64,000 bases of DNA from Medicago truncatula. Taxonomy: Eukaryota > Streptophyta > Magnoliopsida > Fabales > Fabaceae. The stretch is from contig NC_053048.1 in assembly GCF_003473485.1 (NCBI RefSeq), positions 46,264,255 to 46,328,254 on the forward strand. The letters run 5' to 3'. The position numbers and the translations under genes are program-made. The notes beneath the pieces were generated by a model. The model did not search any database. It was not told the DNA's origin and saw nothing but the letters and a program-made list of their open reading frames with translations. Position 1 is the first letter of the stretch. Every line of letters begins with the position of its first letter. Below, piece by piece: positions 34,860 through 46,800 of this stretch.

Positions 34860-35335
34860 TATTTTGAGCCAAAATCTAGTATATTTTGTTTAATAAAACA
34901 TACAAGGGTTCTTTTAAAAAAAAGGAATAAATAAAACACAAAAAGATAATAGATTATAGATTGCATCTATAACAGTATTCCTTTTATATATTGGTGTGTA
35001 ACAATATATTCTATAACTTTTTTTTTTTTAAAACAATATATTATATAACTTGTGCAACAAAAAAACAAAAGTATATTTTATAACAATATATAAACAGAAT
35101 ATAGATTTTTTTTGGGTTGGACTTTTTATTATTCTAGTTATATCTATATCTTTTTTTTGTGTGGTCGGGGTTTGAACCCAAACCAGGAAAATCTTGCATA
35201 TATTATGCATTATCCCTACCAACTGAGTTAATATTATGAGGACTATTGAAGTTATATAGTTATATATATATATATTTTTTATTTTTTATTTTTTATTTTA
35301 TTTTTTGACAAGGTATATATATAAAGAAAAACTAT
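34860..35335. other. AT-rich flank with SINE-like remnant
   Basis: Contains conserved F-box upstream sequence to about 34900, then AT-rich sequence. At 35145-35235, on the minus strand, CTCAGTTGGTAGGG (A box-like) is followed by GGTTCAAACCCC (B box-like) and the matching T-run at its plus-strand left side, resembling a tRNA-derived SINE. Confidence 0.45.
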
Positions 35336-35524
35336 CCATTTCAACACTTTTGGGTTGGACTTTTTTTTCAAAAAATACCTTCAATTTTTAATATAAATAA
35401 TACATGTAACAAATAGATAACAATAAATTTAAATATTAAAACAAATGTAACAAACATGATATGAATATACATTTGTTCAAAAAAAAATGATATGAATATA
35501 CATGTGTGTGTGTCTGTGTGTGTG

Positions 35525-35561
<37 letters not shown>

Positions 35562-35640
35562 TTGTGTCTTTTTTCCCTTATCATTTAAAAAATATAACAA
35601 ACTAGATGAATATATTTATACTTACTTTTTCATTATTTCA

Positions 35641-36478
35641 AGGCTTAAATATGCAATCCGTCCATGTAATTTGGGCGTGTTTTGATTTTCGTCCTCTTAA
35701 AAAAAAGAATTAAAAACATCCCTGCAAAAAAAAATTTGTTTTAAAAAGGTCTCTGGCCCCACTTTTTTGCTGACATGGGATGGCTTTGGCCATGTGGCAG
35801 TTGCTGACTGTGCAACTTTTACAACGTGATTAAAAAAAATTAAAATTAAAACATCATAAAAAAATTCCCAATATTTTTTTAAATATGAAGAAAAAAATTG
35901 GAAATTAGTTTTTTTAAAATCTGGAAATAAATGTTTGAAAAATAAAATTAAAAAATTATATAATCTCAAAATTTAAGGGTTAATAGTATTTTTCACCCCT
36001 GTAATATATGCCATTTCCGATTTTCGCCCCTACAAAAATTTTCGGTTTGATTTGCACCCTCGTAAATTATTTTTTTTCGGAAAACATCCCTAATAAGCCA
36101 TTTTCAGAATTTTTTTTAAGAAATTTTGGTTTTTGAATGGCCGATAAAGGGTGTTTTCCGGAAAATAAAAATTTTACGAGGGTGCAAATCAAACCGAAAA
36201 TTTTATAGGGGTGAAAAGCACTATTAACCATTTTTTAATTAAAAATAGAAAATTTAATTTTTCAGATATTTTTTAATTTAAAAAAAAAAACAAAAATTAA
36301 TTATGTGGCATGCCACGTCACCGTCACGTGGCCAAAACCATGCCACTTCAACTGAATAGTGTAGTCAAGGACCTTTTTAAAACAACAAAAAATTTGCAAG
36401 ATGTTTTAAAAAAAAAAATTACAAGGACGAAAATCAAAACACGCCCAAATTACAGAAACGAATCGCATATTTAAGCCT
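35641..36478. mobile_element. TIR element, 838 bp, with a smaller element nested inside
   Basis: The ends AGGCTTAAATATGCAATCCG and (inverted) AGGCTTAAATATGCGATTCG match, followed by a shared TTTGGGCGTGTTTTGATTTT segment. The flanks carry TATTTCA on both sides (35634-35640 and 36479-36485). Interior blocks include GGACGAAAATCAAAAC. No transposase frame is present. Confidence 0.75.
35978..36229. mobile_element. Nested TIR element, about 250 bp
   Basis: Ends GGTTAATAGTATTTTTCACC and the inverted GGTTAATAGTGCTTTTCACC are clearly matched, with further inverted blocks (CGGTTTGATTTGCACCCTCG against CGAGGGTGCAAATCAAACCG). It is a near-complete hairpin inside the 838-bp element. Confidence 0.75.
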
Positions 36479-36716
36479 TATTTCAGTTACACCCTTAAAC
36501 AAATTTTTCAATGTGTCATTAAAAAAAGAATTTAAATTATAGTTTTTTGTTATTTTGTTGGTGTCATTGCAATAAATAATGTTTGGTTTCTTATAACTTG
36601 AAAGCAACAAACATTTATATTTTTTGTTTTAATTCAAATCAAAATTTCATAAAACAAATACCGTTAATAATTTTCAAACGTTAGCGCAATAAAAAAAGTG
36701 TCCGTCTTTTCGCTAG

Positions 36717-37929
36717 TTAACATATAAAGGGAATACATCCTCTTTTTTATTGTACTTTTATTAGTCAATTTTACGCTCCACTTTCTGTTAAAATAATAAG
36801 TTGATTCAGTAAAACACCAATAACAGTATTCACTTTATAACAGCCTAAAAACATGAACAAGTGTGCACATTTTCATTTGAAAAAGAAAAAAAAAACTCTA
36901 CCCCTATTCCAACTGTATTTTATAGAAGGTTATCAATAAAATCAAAAGTGAGTATAAGTTAGCAAATATGCACATTTTCTATTTCGTGAAACAAATTGTT
37001 AGACAATTTTGCTATTTCAAAAAATTTAGAGAAATATTGGTTGAAGGTCACAAATTCAAAGACCAAGTAGCATATTCGCTCATTCGTCAAAAGTTACATT
37101 GGGAAAGCAAATTTCTTTGAGAATTGTTGTTTATACATTTGATAAGGTTGAGAAACACGAGTAAAATACGATTTTATCCTCTCGGCAGTTGATTGCCGAG
37201 GAATTAAAAATCCGGCTGCAGTTAACTGCTGAGGAAATATGAACATAAACAGACGCAGAAATAGAAACATATATCATTTCAAAACTTCTCTAAAATTCTC
37301 AATTTCTCTCTAATGTTCACCAAAGTCATTTTCACGAATTGCAAGCAAATCAACTGCACATTATCACAAGTAAGTTGTATCAATCATTTTAATGATAATG
37401 TTAGTTTGTTTAGGTTTATTTTTTAAAAAAAATTAGAGTAGTTTGCATGTGGTTAGGGTTGATTTTAAAATTGACAATTTGATGATTGCATGTGTAGTTT
37501 ATGAATTGATAAATGAATGTAGTTGTTGCCTATTTTGTTTAAATCATAATGTGGCTTTGAATGGTGGCAAATGAACACAATTTGAATATGTTTTATACTT
37601 TGCACACAAAGTGTTTGATAAAATGCCTCAATGACAATTTTATTGATTATTTAGTTAGTTTAGGTTATGGATATGGTAGAAATGATGTTAATTATAGTTT
37701 GGTTAAGTGTATATTGATGTTTTAGTTAGTTTAGGTTACAAGAATTATGATGGACACAAATGATTAAGTGTATGTTAATTATTGAATGATATTTAGGTTA
37801 TTATGGAAATGATGTTCATTGTCGTACTTTTAATGTGTTTGATTATGTTTATGTTTAGTTTAGGTTTAACGTGTTTGATTAGGTTATGGAAATGATGTTA
37901 ATTTAAAAATAAAATAAAAATTGTGTAGA
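36717..37929. other. Upstream part of the plant-mobile-domain element
   Basis: No gene is seen up to about 37180. From 37190 a small palindrome (CGGCAGTTGATTGCCGAGG) and then a leader-like stretch ending TATCACAAGTAAGTTG (a good donor site at about 37370) suggest a 5' untranslated exon and an intron before the ATG at 37930. The leader style matches that of the Mutator-like element at 53046-54733. Confidence 0.4.
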
Positions 37930-39056
37930 TATGTCTGATCAGAACCCGGTTGATCCATCTAAGATGATTGCTGGTAGGCGAGCGATGACTCAGAGCCACC
38001 GGAGGGAGAGGCAAAGCGGGCACATCCCAAAAAGGGGAAAAGGTCGGAGGGTGGATTGTTCAGGGAGTTCGCATGAGGCTGCTCAGGCTACATAGCCTGA
38101 AGAGCCCCAGGTGGTTGATCTGAGCCAGCAGGTGGAGTACCTGAATTATCAGGATCAAGTACACCACGATGTTACGAATGGTGGGGTATGACCAGGATCA
38201 TATACCAGATCAACAACATATAGCAGATGATGATGACATTGCAGCATCTGCTGCCCCGAAGGTGTTACCTATGGACCCTCCCTTTCCTGGAGGATCGAAA
38301 AACCTATCTTTGCTGCACTCTTATGTCAATCATGTGGCATTGCCGCTTTGGTATAATTCAGAGAACGTAAGTGTAATTTTTTTAAATGTTTTTTCTTTAT
38401 GTTTAATTATTTTCTTTATACGTGTGTTTGTTTAATTATTATATCAACTTTTATATGTGTTTTTTTTAATTCTTTTCTTTATGTTTAGTTATTTTCTTTA
38501 TTTCAACTTTTATTGTTTTCTTTATGTTTAATTATGATTTAAATTTATTTTGTTATGTGTTTTATTTAAGTTTTAAGGTTTACATGTGTAATGTTTTATT
38601 TATGCATTTGTTAAGTTTTATTTTGTTTAGTTAAATGTTTACATTGTTTAAACTATGTTTATTTTTCTATTATTTCAGGTTCGTAAGCTGCGTGTGGTAA
38701 ATCCGATTAATCATGGGGCTAAGATCTTGAGTCTCGGACGCTTAAACGGGAATCAAGATTGGTTTTGGGATCCGCTTAGGGAGAGCGGATTACATGATTT
38801 GGTTTACCTGTGCTACGCCACTGTGCCTCATGCCCTGCTGATGACTCTATGCGAGAGGTGGCATCCCGAGACCAGCACTTTTCACATGCCCTTGGGGGAG
38901 ATGACTGTGACCTTGGATGATGTCGCATGTCTTATGCATCTTCAGATTGAGGGGCTGGTGTTGAGACATGGGAAGAAGATGCTGAGACATGAGGGAGATG
39001 CACTATTGATGAGGCACTTGGGTGTGTCACAGCAGGAGGCGGATAAAATTAGTGGA
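37930..39056 (+). pseudogene. Plant mobile domain (PMD) gene, disabled and truncated
   Basis: PMD proteins are usually encoded by or derived from Mutator-type transposons. Reading starts at ATG 37930 (MSDQNPVDPSKMIAGRR), meets an in-frame TAG at about 38092 and later a frame change near 38178. The conserved part follows: GSKNLSLLHSYVNHVALPLW up to a donor GTAAGT at 38368; then from 38679 the exon with GRLNGNQDWFWDPLRESGLH, WHPETSTFHMPLGEMTVTLD and DVACLMHL, the core PMD motifs. The frame is cut at 39056 by sequence of the F-box copy 4 last exon, so the rest of the domain is missing. Two disabling changes plus truncation make it a relic. Confidence 0.8.
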
Positions 39057-40318
39057 TGAAAGACATTCTGGAACAATTAGTGGATCCTTCCAACATTCAT
39101 CAATCGTCTCTTCTAGAACCTTATTATCCTGCCAACATTTCATATTTTATTTTTTTTTTGCAAAATTGAAATACATTGAATTAGAGTTAATAACGAATAC
39201 ACTACCAAAAAAATATTTACACTATAAAAAAGAGTTAATAACGAAAAATAAAATTCAACCAAAAAAAGAGTTAAGAAGAAAAAAATATCCTGAACATCTA
39301 TAAAACCTGGATGATAAGATTTTCAAGTTTTGGAGAAATTTTGAGCATTCCCAGCAACCAATTCCACTTCGGATACCAAATTCTAGAGTATAAGCTAATC
39401 TCCAGATGGGTCAGACTCTGAAAAATGGGAAGTAGTTCCGTGCAACATGGGAGTGTCCACTGAATGAGTTACACAAGACACAACATTATAAATAAATAAA
39501 TAAATAAATATATATATAGTGCGAAATCACAATTTCATTAAACGTTTATTTAGTAGGGTCTCTGCCTTACCACTTCAAAACATAGGGTCTCTGCCTTACA
39601 AACCATACTAAGTGGATATACAATTCATTAACCCTTGCCTTGATCAAATTAGGTAAAGCCATATAGTCCACAAAAAAACGGTTTTCCAGACAGTACAAAA
39701 AGCAACGTTTTGTTTCCAAATCCTCTAAAATAGGACAGCTTAATAAAAGCTTCATTAGATGCTCATGACATCCAAACTCAACCCTATTCAAATGGAGAAT
39801 TTTAGGACTAGGTAAATATAAATCCACTTGAGAGATATCTCCCACCGATAAGTTTTTCAACTTAAGAACCTTTATTGTTCTACAACTAAGAGTAGTAGCA
39901 GGTAATTCAATTATCTCGCGATTACTCTTAGACAGGTTGAGGTGCAAGTTTTGTATTCCACGTTCAGTACATGGTAAAAAAATTGATTGACATCCTTTTG
40001 GACGATGTCCGTGCTAGAATTAGCATGAGATTTGAAGCGAAACGAATGGATTGGTAGTGTAATTTCTCGACAGTACATCGTTGAGTACACTACACGGAGA
40101 AAGAGGTCAAAAGTTTTGAAGCCGCTGGAGTCAAAGTCGAGAGAAAGAACGGAGAGCCACAATCGTTTCCATCTCTTTGAGAGAACGCTTGTCGTTGCAG
40201 CAAGTTTGGTTGGAAGAAAATAGAGTATGTGGCTGAGAATTGAGTCCGGCAAGTCGCTAATCCTATCTACCTTGGAAGATTTTCTCAACCTTCTCTTTTT
40301 ATGTGAGGAATACGACAT
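39055..40318 (-). pseudogene. F-box/FBD copy 4, broken
   Basis: Same architecture as the intact copies, but with at least three lesions. A single-base deletion at about 39964 (TACTGAACG against TACTGCAACG in copy 2) shifts the frame after YHVL. A second one-base loss near 39620 disrupts the PLSMVCKA segment, followed by a short duplication of GTAAGGCAGAGACCCT. The third exon (from 39128) stops after about 73 bases at 39055, where the PMD sequence begins, so the FBD part is lost. Exon 2 (about 39310-39461) still encodes WYPKWNWLLGMLKISPKLEN. Without the breaks it would resemble copies 1 and 2. Confidence 0.85.
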
Positions 40319-40373
40319 CTTTGGCAAACGATTTAGAGAAAGGGTGCATCATATGAATGCTCAATACGTCTAT

Positions 40374-40381
40374 TATTTATA
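40374..40381 (-). promoter_or_regulatory. TATA box of F-box copy 4
   Basis: TATAAATA on the minus strand in the same promoter block as the intact copies (TTTAGATATAAATAATAGACG). The gene it serves is broken. Confidence 0.5.
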
Positions 40382-40514
40382 TCTAAACTTAACATATATT
40401 TTGTTCAATAATATAATTTCTTACTTCTATAAAAAAAAAAAACTCACTAAATCTATACTATATTTGGTAAAAAAAAAAAAATTTAACAAACAAAAATTAG
40501 ATATATATTAACAA

Positions 40515-41840
40515 CGGTGATTTACCCTGCACAAGGCGTGCAAGGGAGAATCACGAAAGAGTGTATACAATATTATTAGTTCCTACAAACAGCAAAGCAC
40601 AACCAAAAGAATAAAAACAGGAAATGAAAATACAACTACACGTGGACGCCCAGTCATGATAGCTGTAATGTAACAAAGTCTGTTTCAATTTTAGCCATAA
40701 AAAAGAGGTCAATTTAACCTTTTCAATAAGAATGGAGAAAATAGAAGCCTGATTGTAGAACGCACGGTCATTCCTTTCCTTCCAAATTATCCAAACAGAT
40801 GTAAACCAAATGATTTTGAAAAACATATGTGTAGACCTAGGCAAACCCGCCATATTGCTAAATTGTAATAAGTGTTGATGAAGATCAGCGGTTGTAACCG
40901 AGGAGATACCCAACCAAATCCATACATGAGACCAAAGAGACTCAAAAAAGTCGCATTCCAAAAAAAGATGTGATGTTGTTTCTCTATTCCCACAACCAGA
41001 CACACACGCCACTTCAGTGTGAGAAAGAACTCTCCGCCGCAATAAATTGTCCTTGGTTGGAAGTCTGTTGTGAAGAAGGCGCCAAACGAACACAGACACC
41101 TTGGATGGAATATTATTATGCCAAATGTCGAGAACCTGAGGCCTAACCGCCAACTCAACTGAAGTTGTGAGAAAGCGGTAAGCCACCCGCACCGAATAAC
41201 CATGAATAGGATCCAAAAGCCACCTCCAAGTGTCTTCTACCTGCAAAACAATGTTCAAGAGTATCATGGTACACTCCCTAGCTCACACTTTCCTCCTCCC
41301 ATGCTAACAACCGCCGACGCCACAACCGCTCTCTCCCCTCAACCGACCCAACCATCCTCCTCATCAACTCCACCGAACAATCCTTGTGAACTGACAAGTT
41401 AAAAATGCGGGGAAATTTAATTTTTAAAGGAACATCCCCCACCCAAATATCATGCCAAAAAAACTTGCTCTTACCATCACTAACGACCCTCCTAATGTTA
41501 TTATCAAACCAATTACTTATTCCCTCGCCTACTCCCTCACGCAACCTACATAGAGACCACCACCAAGCCTTGCAAAATCTACCTCCCTCTTTCAACTGAC
41601 CCCCCTCCTCACTGTAGCGGGCTTTCAAAACCCGGTACCATAAACCCTCCTTATCAACCAACATCCTCCAACACCACTTACCCAATAAAGATAAATTAAA
41701 TGCTCCAACCCTCCTAACCCCCAACCCTCCTTCCTCCTTTGGAGTACAAACCGAATCCCAATTAATCCAAGCAATTTTCCTAAAATCCTCACCACCCCCC
41801 TAAATTTGTTTTGGCAACTTGACTCCATAATCAATGATCC
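40515..41840 (-). mobile_element. 5'-truncated LINE (non-LTR retrotransposon) 3' portion
   Basis: The minus strand encodes the C-terminal part of a plant LINE polyprotein: KIAWINWDSVCTPKEEGGLG then LGVRRVGAFNLSLLGKWCW (41820-41625, one frame change), followed by the zinc-binding RVT segment with KVSVFVWRLLHNRLPTKDNL, CVSGCGNRETTSHLFLEC and WIIWKERNDRAF. Frame breaks (near 41630 and 41275) show it is dead. The reverse transcriptase core is absent. Confidence 0.85.
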
Positions 41841-42925
41841 AAAAATAAATATTTTATCTCACATATGAGATGAGTCACTATTTTACTCTATGATTGCTCA
41901 TTAGAAAATATTGTATCTCACTATCGATGCTAATTTTTCTTTTCTTATTGAGTATATTTATAGTGACATATATTTGATTTAATTTGTTACACTTTTTTTA
42001 ATGATAAAGGAAAAAAATTTGACATATACTCATATCGTATTTGTTACACAATATATTTTATGTGGTAATCAAAAAATAAATATTGTGTTAGTTGCACCTT
42101 TTTTAATATTTGAATTCACTCTCGTACATTATCTTTTTTAAATGATAAGGAAAAAAAAAATCAAACATATACAATTTTTAAGATTTCGTTTTAATATTTG
42201 AATTTACTTTTATCTATTTGTTATATGTATTATTTGTATTGAAAGTTGAGGGTAATTTTGAAAGGAGAAAAAAGGCAGTTCAAAAGAGACTATTTTCTTT
42301 ATATATACTAGCGAAAAGACGGACACTCACGTGCTCGTCTTTCTACTCTTTTTATTGCACTAACGTCATCAATAATAATTTCGTACTTCTATAAAAAAAA
42401 ACTCACTAAATCTATACTAAATGAGTTTTTACATACTTACTTTTTCATTATCCCAATTATACCCTTAAGTAACTTTTTTTATAATAAAAATTGTTGTTGG
42501 TGTCATTACAAAAATAAGAATTTATATTTTATTTTATTTTATTATATTGTTGGTGTGATTGAAATAGATAATCATGGTTAGTTTAGTTTGTTATAATTTG
42601 AAAACAACAAATATTTATATTTTTAGTTTTAATCAATCAAAATTTCATAAAAAAAAAAAAAACATTTTTTTATAATTTTCAAAAGTTAACGCAATAAAAA
42701 GAGCAGAAAGACGGGCACATGAGTGTCTGTCTTTTCGCTCAAAATCAATATTTCATAAAATAAAATAAAAAACACCGTTCATAATTTTTAAACGTTGGTG
42801 CAATAAAAAGAGATGGTGTATGCATCAATGTTTTGCTTGAAGAGCATACATGGACAAAATGGAGTTTTTGATTAAATTGTAATTTTTTTTTCTTAAATCG
42901 AAGGATATTGATTTTCAGAATTTTA
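41841..42925. mobile_element. Helitron-like repeat copies C and D
   Basis: Two or more partial copies in both orientations. At 42308-42342 (minus) CTAG is followed by a hairpin (AAAGACGG..CGTCTTT). At 42440-42734 (plus) the family motifs (GTTGTTGGTGTCATT, AATTTTCAAAAGTTAACGC) lead to the same hairpin with TTTTCGCTC. A third partial tail is at 42775-42815 (GCAATAAAAAGAGATGG). No coding sequence is present. Confidence 0.45.
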
Positions 42926-43115
42926 TCCTGTGTCATAGCAAGAAAGCTATTTTCTCATACTTAAAAGATAGAATATGGAAAAATTGTCATAGTAAGGAAA
43001 TTTTGATCAAAACACTAGCTCAATCAATACCTTCTTATTGTATGGATGTTTTCCTCCTCCCTACCCTCCTTTGTGAGGAGATCGAAAGAATGATGAACAT
43101 ATTTTATTGGGGATC
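42926..43115 (+). pseudogene. LINE reverse-transcriptase fragment
   Basis: Reads KKAIFSYLKDRIWKNCHSKE, then LIKTLAQSIPSYCMDVFLLP and TLLCEEIERMMNIFYWGS, the conserved region between RT and the zinc-binding domain of plant LINEs (compare IPTYCMSVFLLP..CEEIERMMN..WWG). A stretch between the two parts is deleted and no further domain follows. Confidence 0.75.
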
Positions 43116-43854
43116 AATTTTGATTACCTTTCTATTTGATTTTCCACGCCTTCTTTGTCTATCGTCTCTGATCAACATTACGACACCGTTTCAATAAGTA
43201 CCCCTCACTTCTCTTTTTGGTGCATTTGCTTCATAGTTCAACTTTTAAGAAACAACCATTGTTTTAATTACTCCATCCGTTTTAAAATACATGTCGTAGT
43301 CGAGCAGTGTACACATGCCAATACACAACTTTGATAATTGATATATTTAATTATGTATAATAAAAAAAATTATAAAAAAATTGATAGTTTAAAAATATTC
43401 ATCGGGACAAATCAAACAACATCTTAGTATGTATCAAAAACCCATCCATACTCTGGTGGATAAGGGTAAATATTAACTGCTCCTTATATTTCCTATTAAT
43501 TAAAAATATTATGTTTAATTTATTTTTGGTCAAGAACATTGTTTCTTCAAGCACAAGCAATCTTGTGTGGGACTATAACACTGAAAGAATGCTTGTCTGG
43601 AATTTCAACAATATGTCACTTCCGAATAATCTTGTGTAGGAACATTGTTTTTTCAGGGTCTGCTTGTGAGTTGGATTTTACTAGAGAGTTTTGGAATATA
43701 AGATTTTAGAGGGCTAACCCTTTATTTCAATATATATTTAATATTAAAAAATCGAAAGAACAAGGAAAATTTTATTTGCGTAAATTAATCGTTACATTAA
43801 TTAATATTATAAAGCAGATTAAAAAATTACATTGTTGAAACTAAAATTTAGTTC
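43116..43854. other. Intergenic, 3' of the receptor kinase gene
   Basis: AT-rich with no gene. A MITE-like end TACTCCATCCGTTTTAAAAT lies at about 43269 without a visible partner. Confidence 0.4.
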
Positions 43855-46800
43855 CTATAGAAGACCACTAACTGGTGATGTGCTAAAAACTGACATCTCC
43901 TTGTTATTGTTGTTAGCTGCTAAAGATGTTTCATTGTTACCATTGATCTTTCTTCTAGGCTTTGCCTCTCCAAGCATCATTATAACATCCCTCATGCTTG
44001 GTCTTTCCTTTGGAAGCTTAGCAGTGCAAACAACTGCTATTCTTAAAACTAGAAGCATCTCTTCTATAACATGTCTGCAGTTTCCTACACTTGGATCTAA
44101 TGCTTCTTCTAGAGATTTGTTTTCTCTAATTTTCCTTCTAATCCACTCTACAATGTCTACACTTTCTCCAAATTCTGAATCTAATGGCCTCTTTCCTGTG
44201 ACAAGCTCCAATAAAACTACTCCATAACTGTATACATCAATCTTTTCATCAACCTTCAATGCATATCCGTATTCTGCGAATTTATAAACCATTGAAATGT
44301 TATCGATGTAATAAATCTGAGTAAATGTCTCTTAATAAATTAATATTCATTGAAAGTTATGATCTTTGAGAATTTAACTAGAGTTTAATGAGTATGTACA
44401 GACAATGTAAAAAGATCTACGCGGGTGTCTAATCACATCTTACCATTATGCCATTTCAAACAGTTTGTTATTCTACTATATAAAACATCACCATAAATAT
44501 GTGCACAGTCTGATGTGATTAGACGCGAGCGCAAAAGTTTTTGTACAATATCAGTGTATATTCATTAAACTCTGGTTTAGCTTTAATCACAGATAAAATA
44601 AGATTTGGAAATAGTAACTTACCAGGAGCGATGTAGCCATAGGATCCGGCAACCATGGATACTGTTTCGTTCTTCTGGATCATCATCTTGGCTAACCCGA
44701 AATCTGCTATCCTTGCCTCAAGATTTGCATCAAGCAGTATATTATTTGACTTGATGTCGCGATGAATAACCGGCGGATGACAGTCATGGTGAAGATAAGC
44801 AAGTCCCTGAGCAACTCCTAGAGCTATGTTATATCTTGAAACCCAATCCACAAGATGCCTAACTGATTGCCTACCATGCAAGGCATCTCCAAGATTACCA
44901 TTGTTCATAAACTCATAAACTATCATCAAATCGGTGTCATTATGAAGAAATCCTAATAATCTAACAATGTTCCTATGCCTTAGTCTCCCTAAAAGATTCA
45001 CCTCTCCAACAAGCTCATCACTTCCTCTTCCTACTTCAACATCATTTCCTGATCTCCACAACTTTTTCACTGCCACAACTGTGTTAGAATGAGGTACCTC
45101 GGCCTTGTAAACAATGCCGGTGCCTCCCATTCCAATCACATTTGTTTCTTTGATACAAGCCAGAATGTCAGTACTTGTAAAGCCAAGTCTCTGAAATGCC
45201 ATCAATCTCCATGGCCACCCTTTGCTACCTTTATAAAATCTTTCTCTGAAGCAAAAACCACCAGTGTACCACCTTACATATAAAGATCTTGCCACCAAAA
45301 TTGTAATTCCAATGGCTAGAATTGATGATATTCCAATGATCCATCCTGTGATAATGTGTTTTTCATGTGAACTTCCATGCATTGATGAATATGCTGAGTT
45401 TTGATTACATGAAAGGAGGGTACCACCACATAGGCCAGCATTGCCGACGAGATTATTCGGGTTTATAGTTCTTAGCATACCATTTTCTGGCACAGAACCT
45501 TCAAGCTTGTTGTATGAGACATCAAATGCTTCAAGAGCTGGAGATACACCAAAGTTTTCAGGTATATGACCAGTCAAAGAATTGTTTGAAAGATCAAGCA
45601 TTGCCATTGTAGGCATGTTAGCTAATGCTTTTGGGATTTCGCCAATCAAAAGGTTATTTTGGAGGTTCAAATTTACTAATTTTTGACATGAACCTATACT
45701 ATCTGGAATGGTTCCGGACAAATGATTTGACGAGAGATCAAGAACAGTTAGTGAAGGAGAGTCCTGAAATTGGCCTGGAATTTTCCCTTCTAAGTTGTTA
45801 TTGGAGACCTTGAAAACTTGAAGATTTGGAATGGATAGAATGGTGGAAGGGAGAAAAGAATGAAGTTTGTTTCTTGAGAGATCAATGAAAGAAAGTGACA
45901 TGGAAGAAGGAATATCATCTGGAATTTCACCAGTGAGACTATTGTTTGCTAATTCTAACCTTTGAAGCTTCTCAAGCTTGCCAAGACCAACAGGAACTTT
46001 TCCAGAAAGAAAATTGTTGTGAATTCGAACACGAACAAGAGAAGAACACATTGATAGGCTTGATGGAATTGGACCAGAGAAAGCATTGTTGAAAAGTATT
46101 AGCTTGGTAAGATTGCCCTTGCTGCAAAGAGTTTCTGGAATCTCTCCAGAGAGTGAATTGGATGATACATCCAACCATTGCAATGGTGAATTCTCGCCGA
46201 GGTTACTAGGCAATGGACCTGATAATGAATTGTTCCATAGCTCAAAAACCTCCAATTGAGGCAAATTTCCAAGTCCAGAAGGAACAAAACCAGATAACTG
46301 GTTTCCCATGAAGTTCAGAAGCTTCAAATTCTTCAGAAGACTCATTTCATCTGGAATTTTTCCTGACAAATTGTTATCAGAAAGATCTAAAAACTGCAAA
46401 GAAGTAATGTTACCAATTTGTGAAGGAATTCTTCCTTCAAGATTGTTGTTGTATAAGAAAAGTGTATCCAATAACTTGAGATTTCCTAATTCCTCTGGAA
46501 TCTCACCACCAAGATTTGCTACTGCTAAATCAAGATACTTAAGACTAGTGAGATTTCCAAATTCTGCTGGAATCTCACCTTCGAATTCGTTATATCCAAG
46601 AATCATATATTCCAATGATGAAAGATTTCCAAGCTCACCAGGAATTTTTCCAGTGAGATTATTCCCTGATAAACCAAGAAACTTCAACTTATGCAAGTTG
46701 CTGAATGATTTTGGAATCGAACCTTCAAAGAAACTGCCTCTGAGATCAAGCATTTCTAAGGAAGTTGCATTTCCAATGTCCAAAGGAATTGAACCTGTGA

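Larger units (their letters stand above)
35336..36716. mobile_element. Helitron-like repeat copy B, split by a TIR element
   Basis: The left portion (35336-35640) and right portion (36479-36716) align with consecutive parts of copy A at 11340-11860 (ATACCTTCAATTTTTAATA; then GTTGGTGTCATT, AACTTGAAAGCAACAAACA, TTTTCAAACGTTAGCGCAAT). It ends GTGTCCGTCTTTTCGCTAG at 36716, a hairpin remnant plus CTAG. (TG)n and (AT)n runs lie at 35500-35570. Confidence 0.45.

Noticed and set aside
43832..44227. 131-codon plus-strand frame
   Set aside because: Antisense of the kinase exon 2 of the MIK1-like gene.
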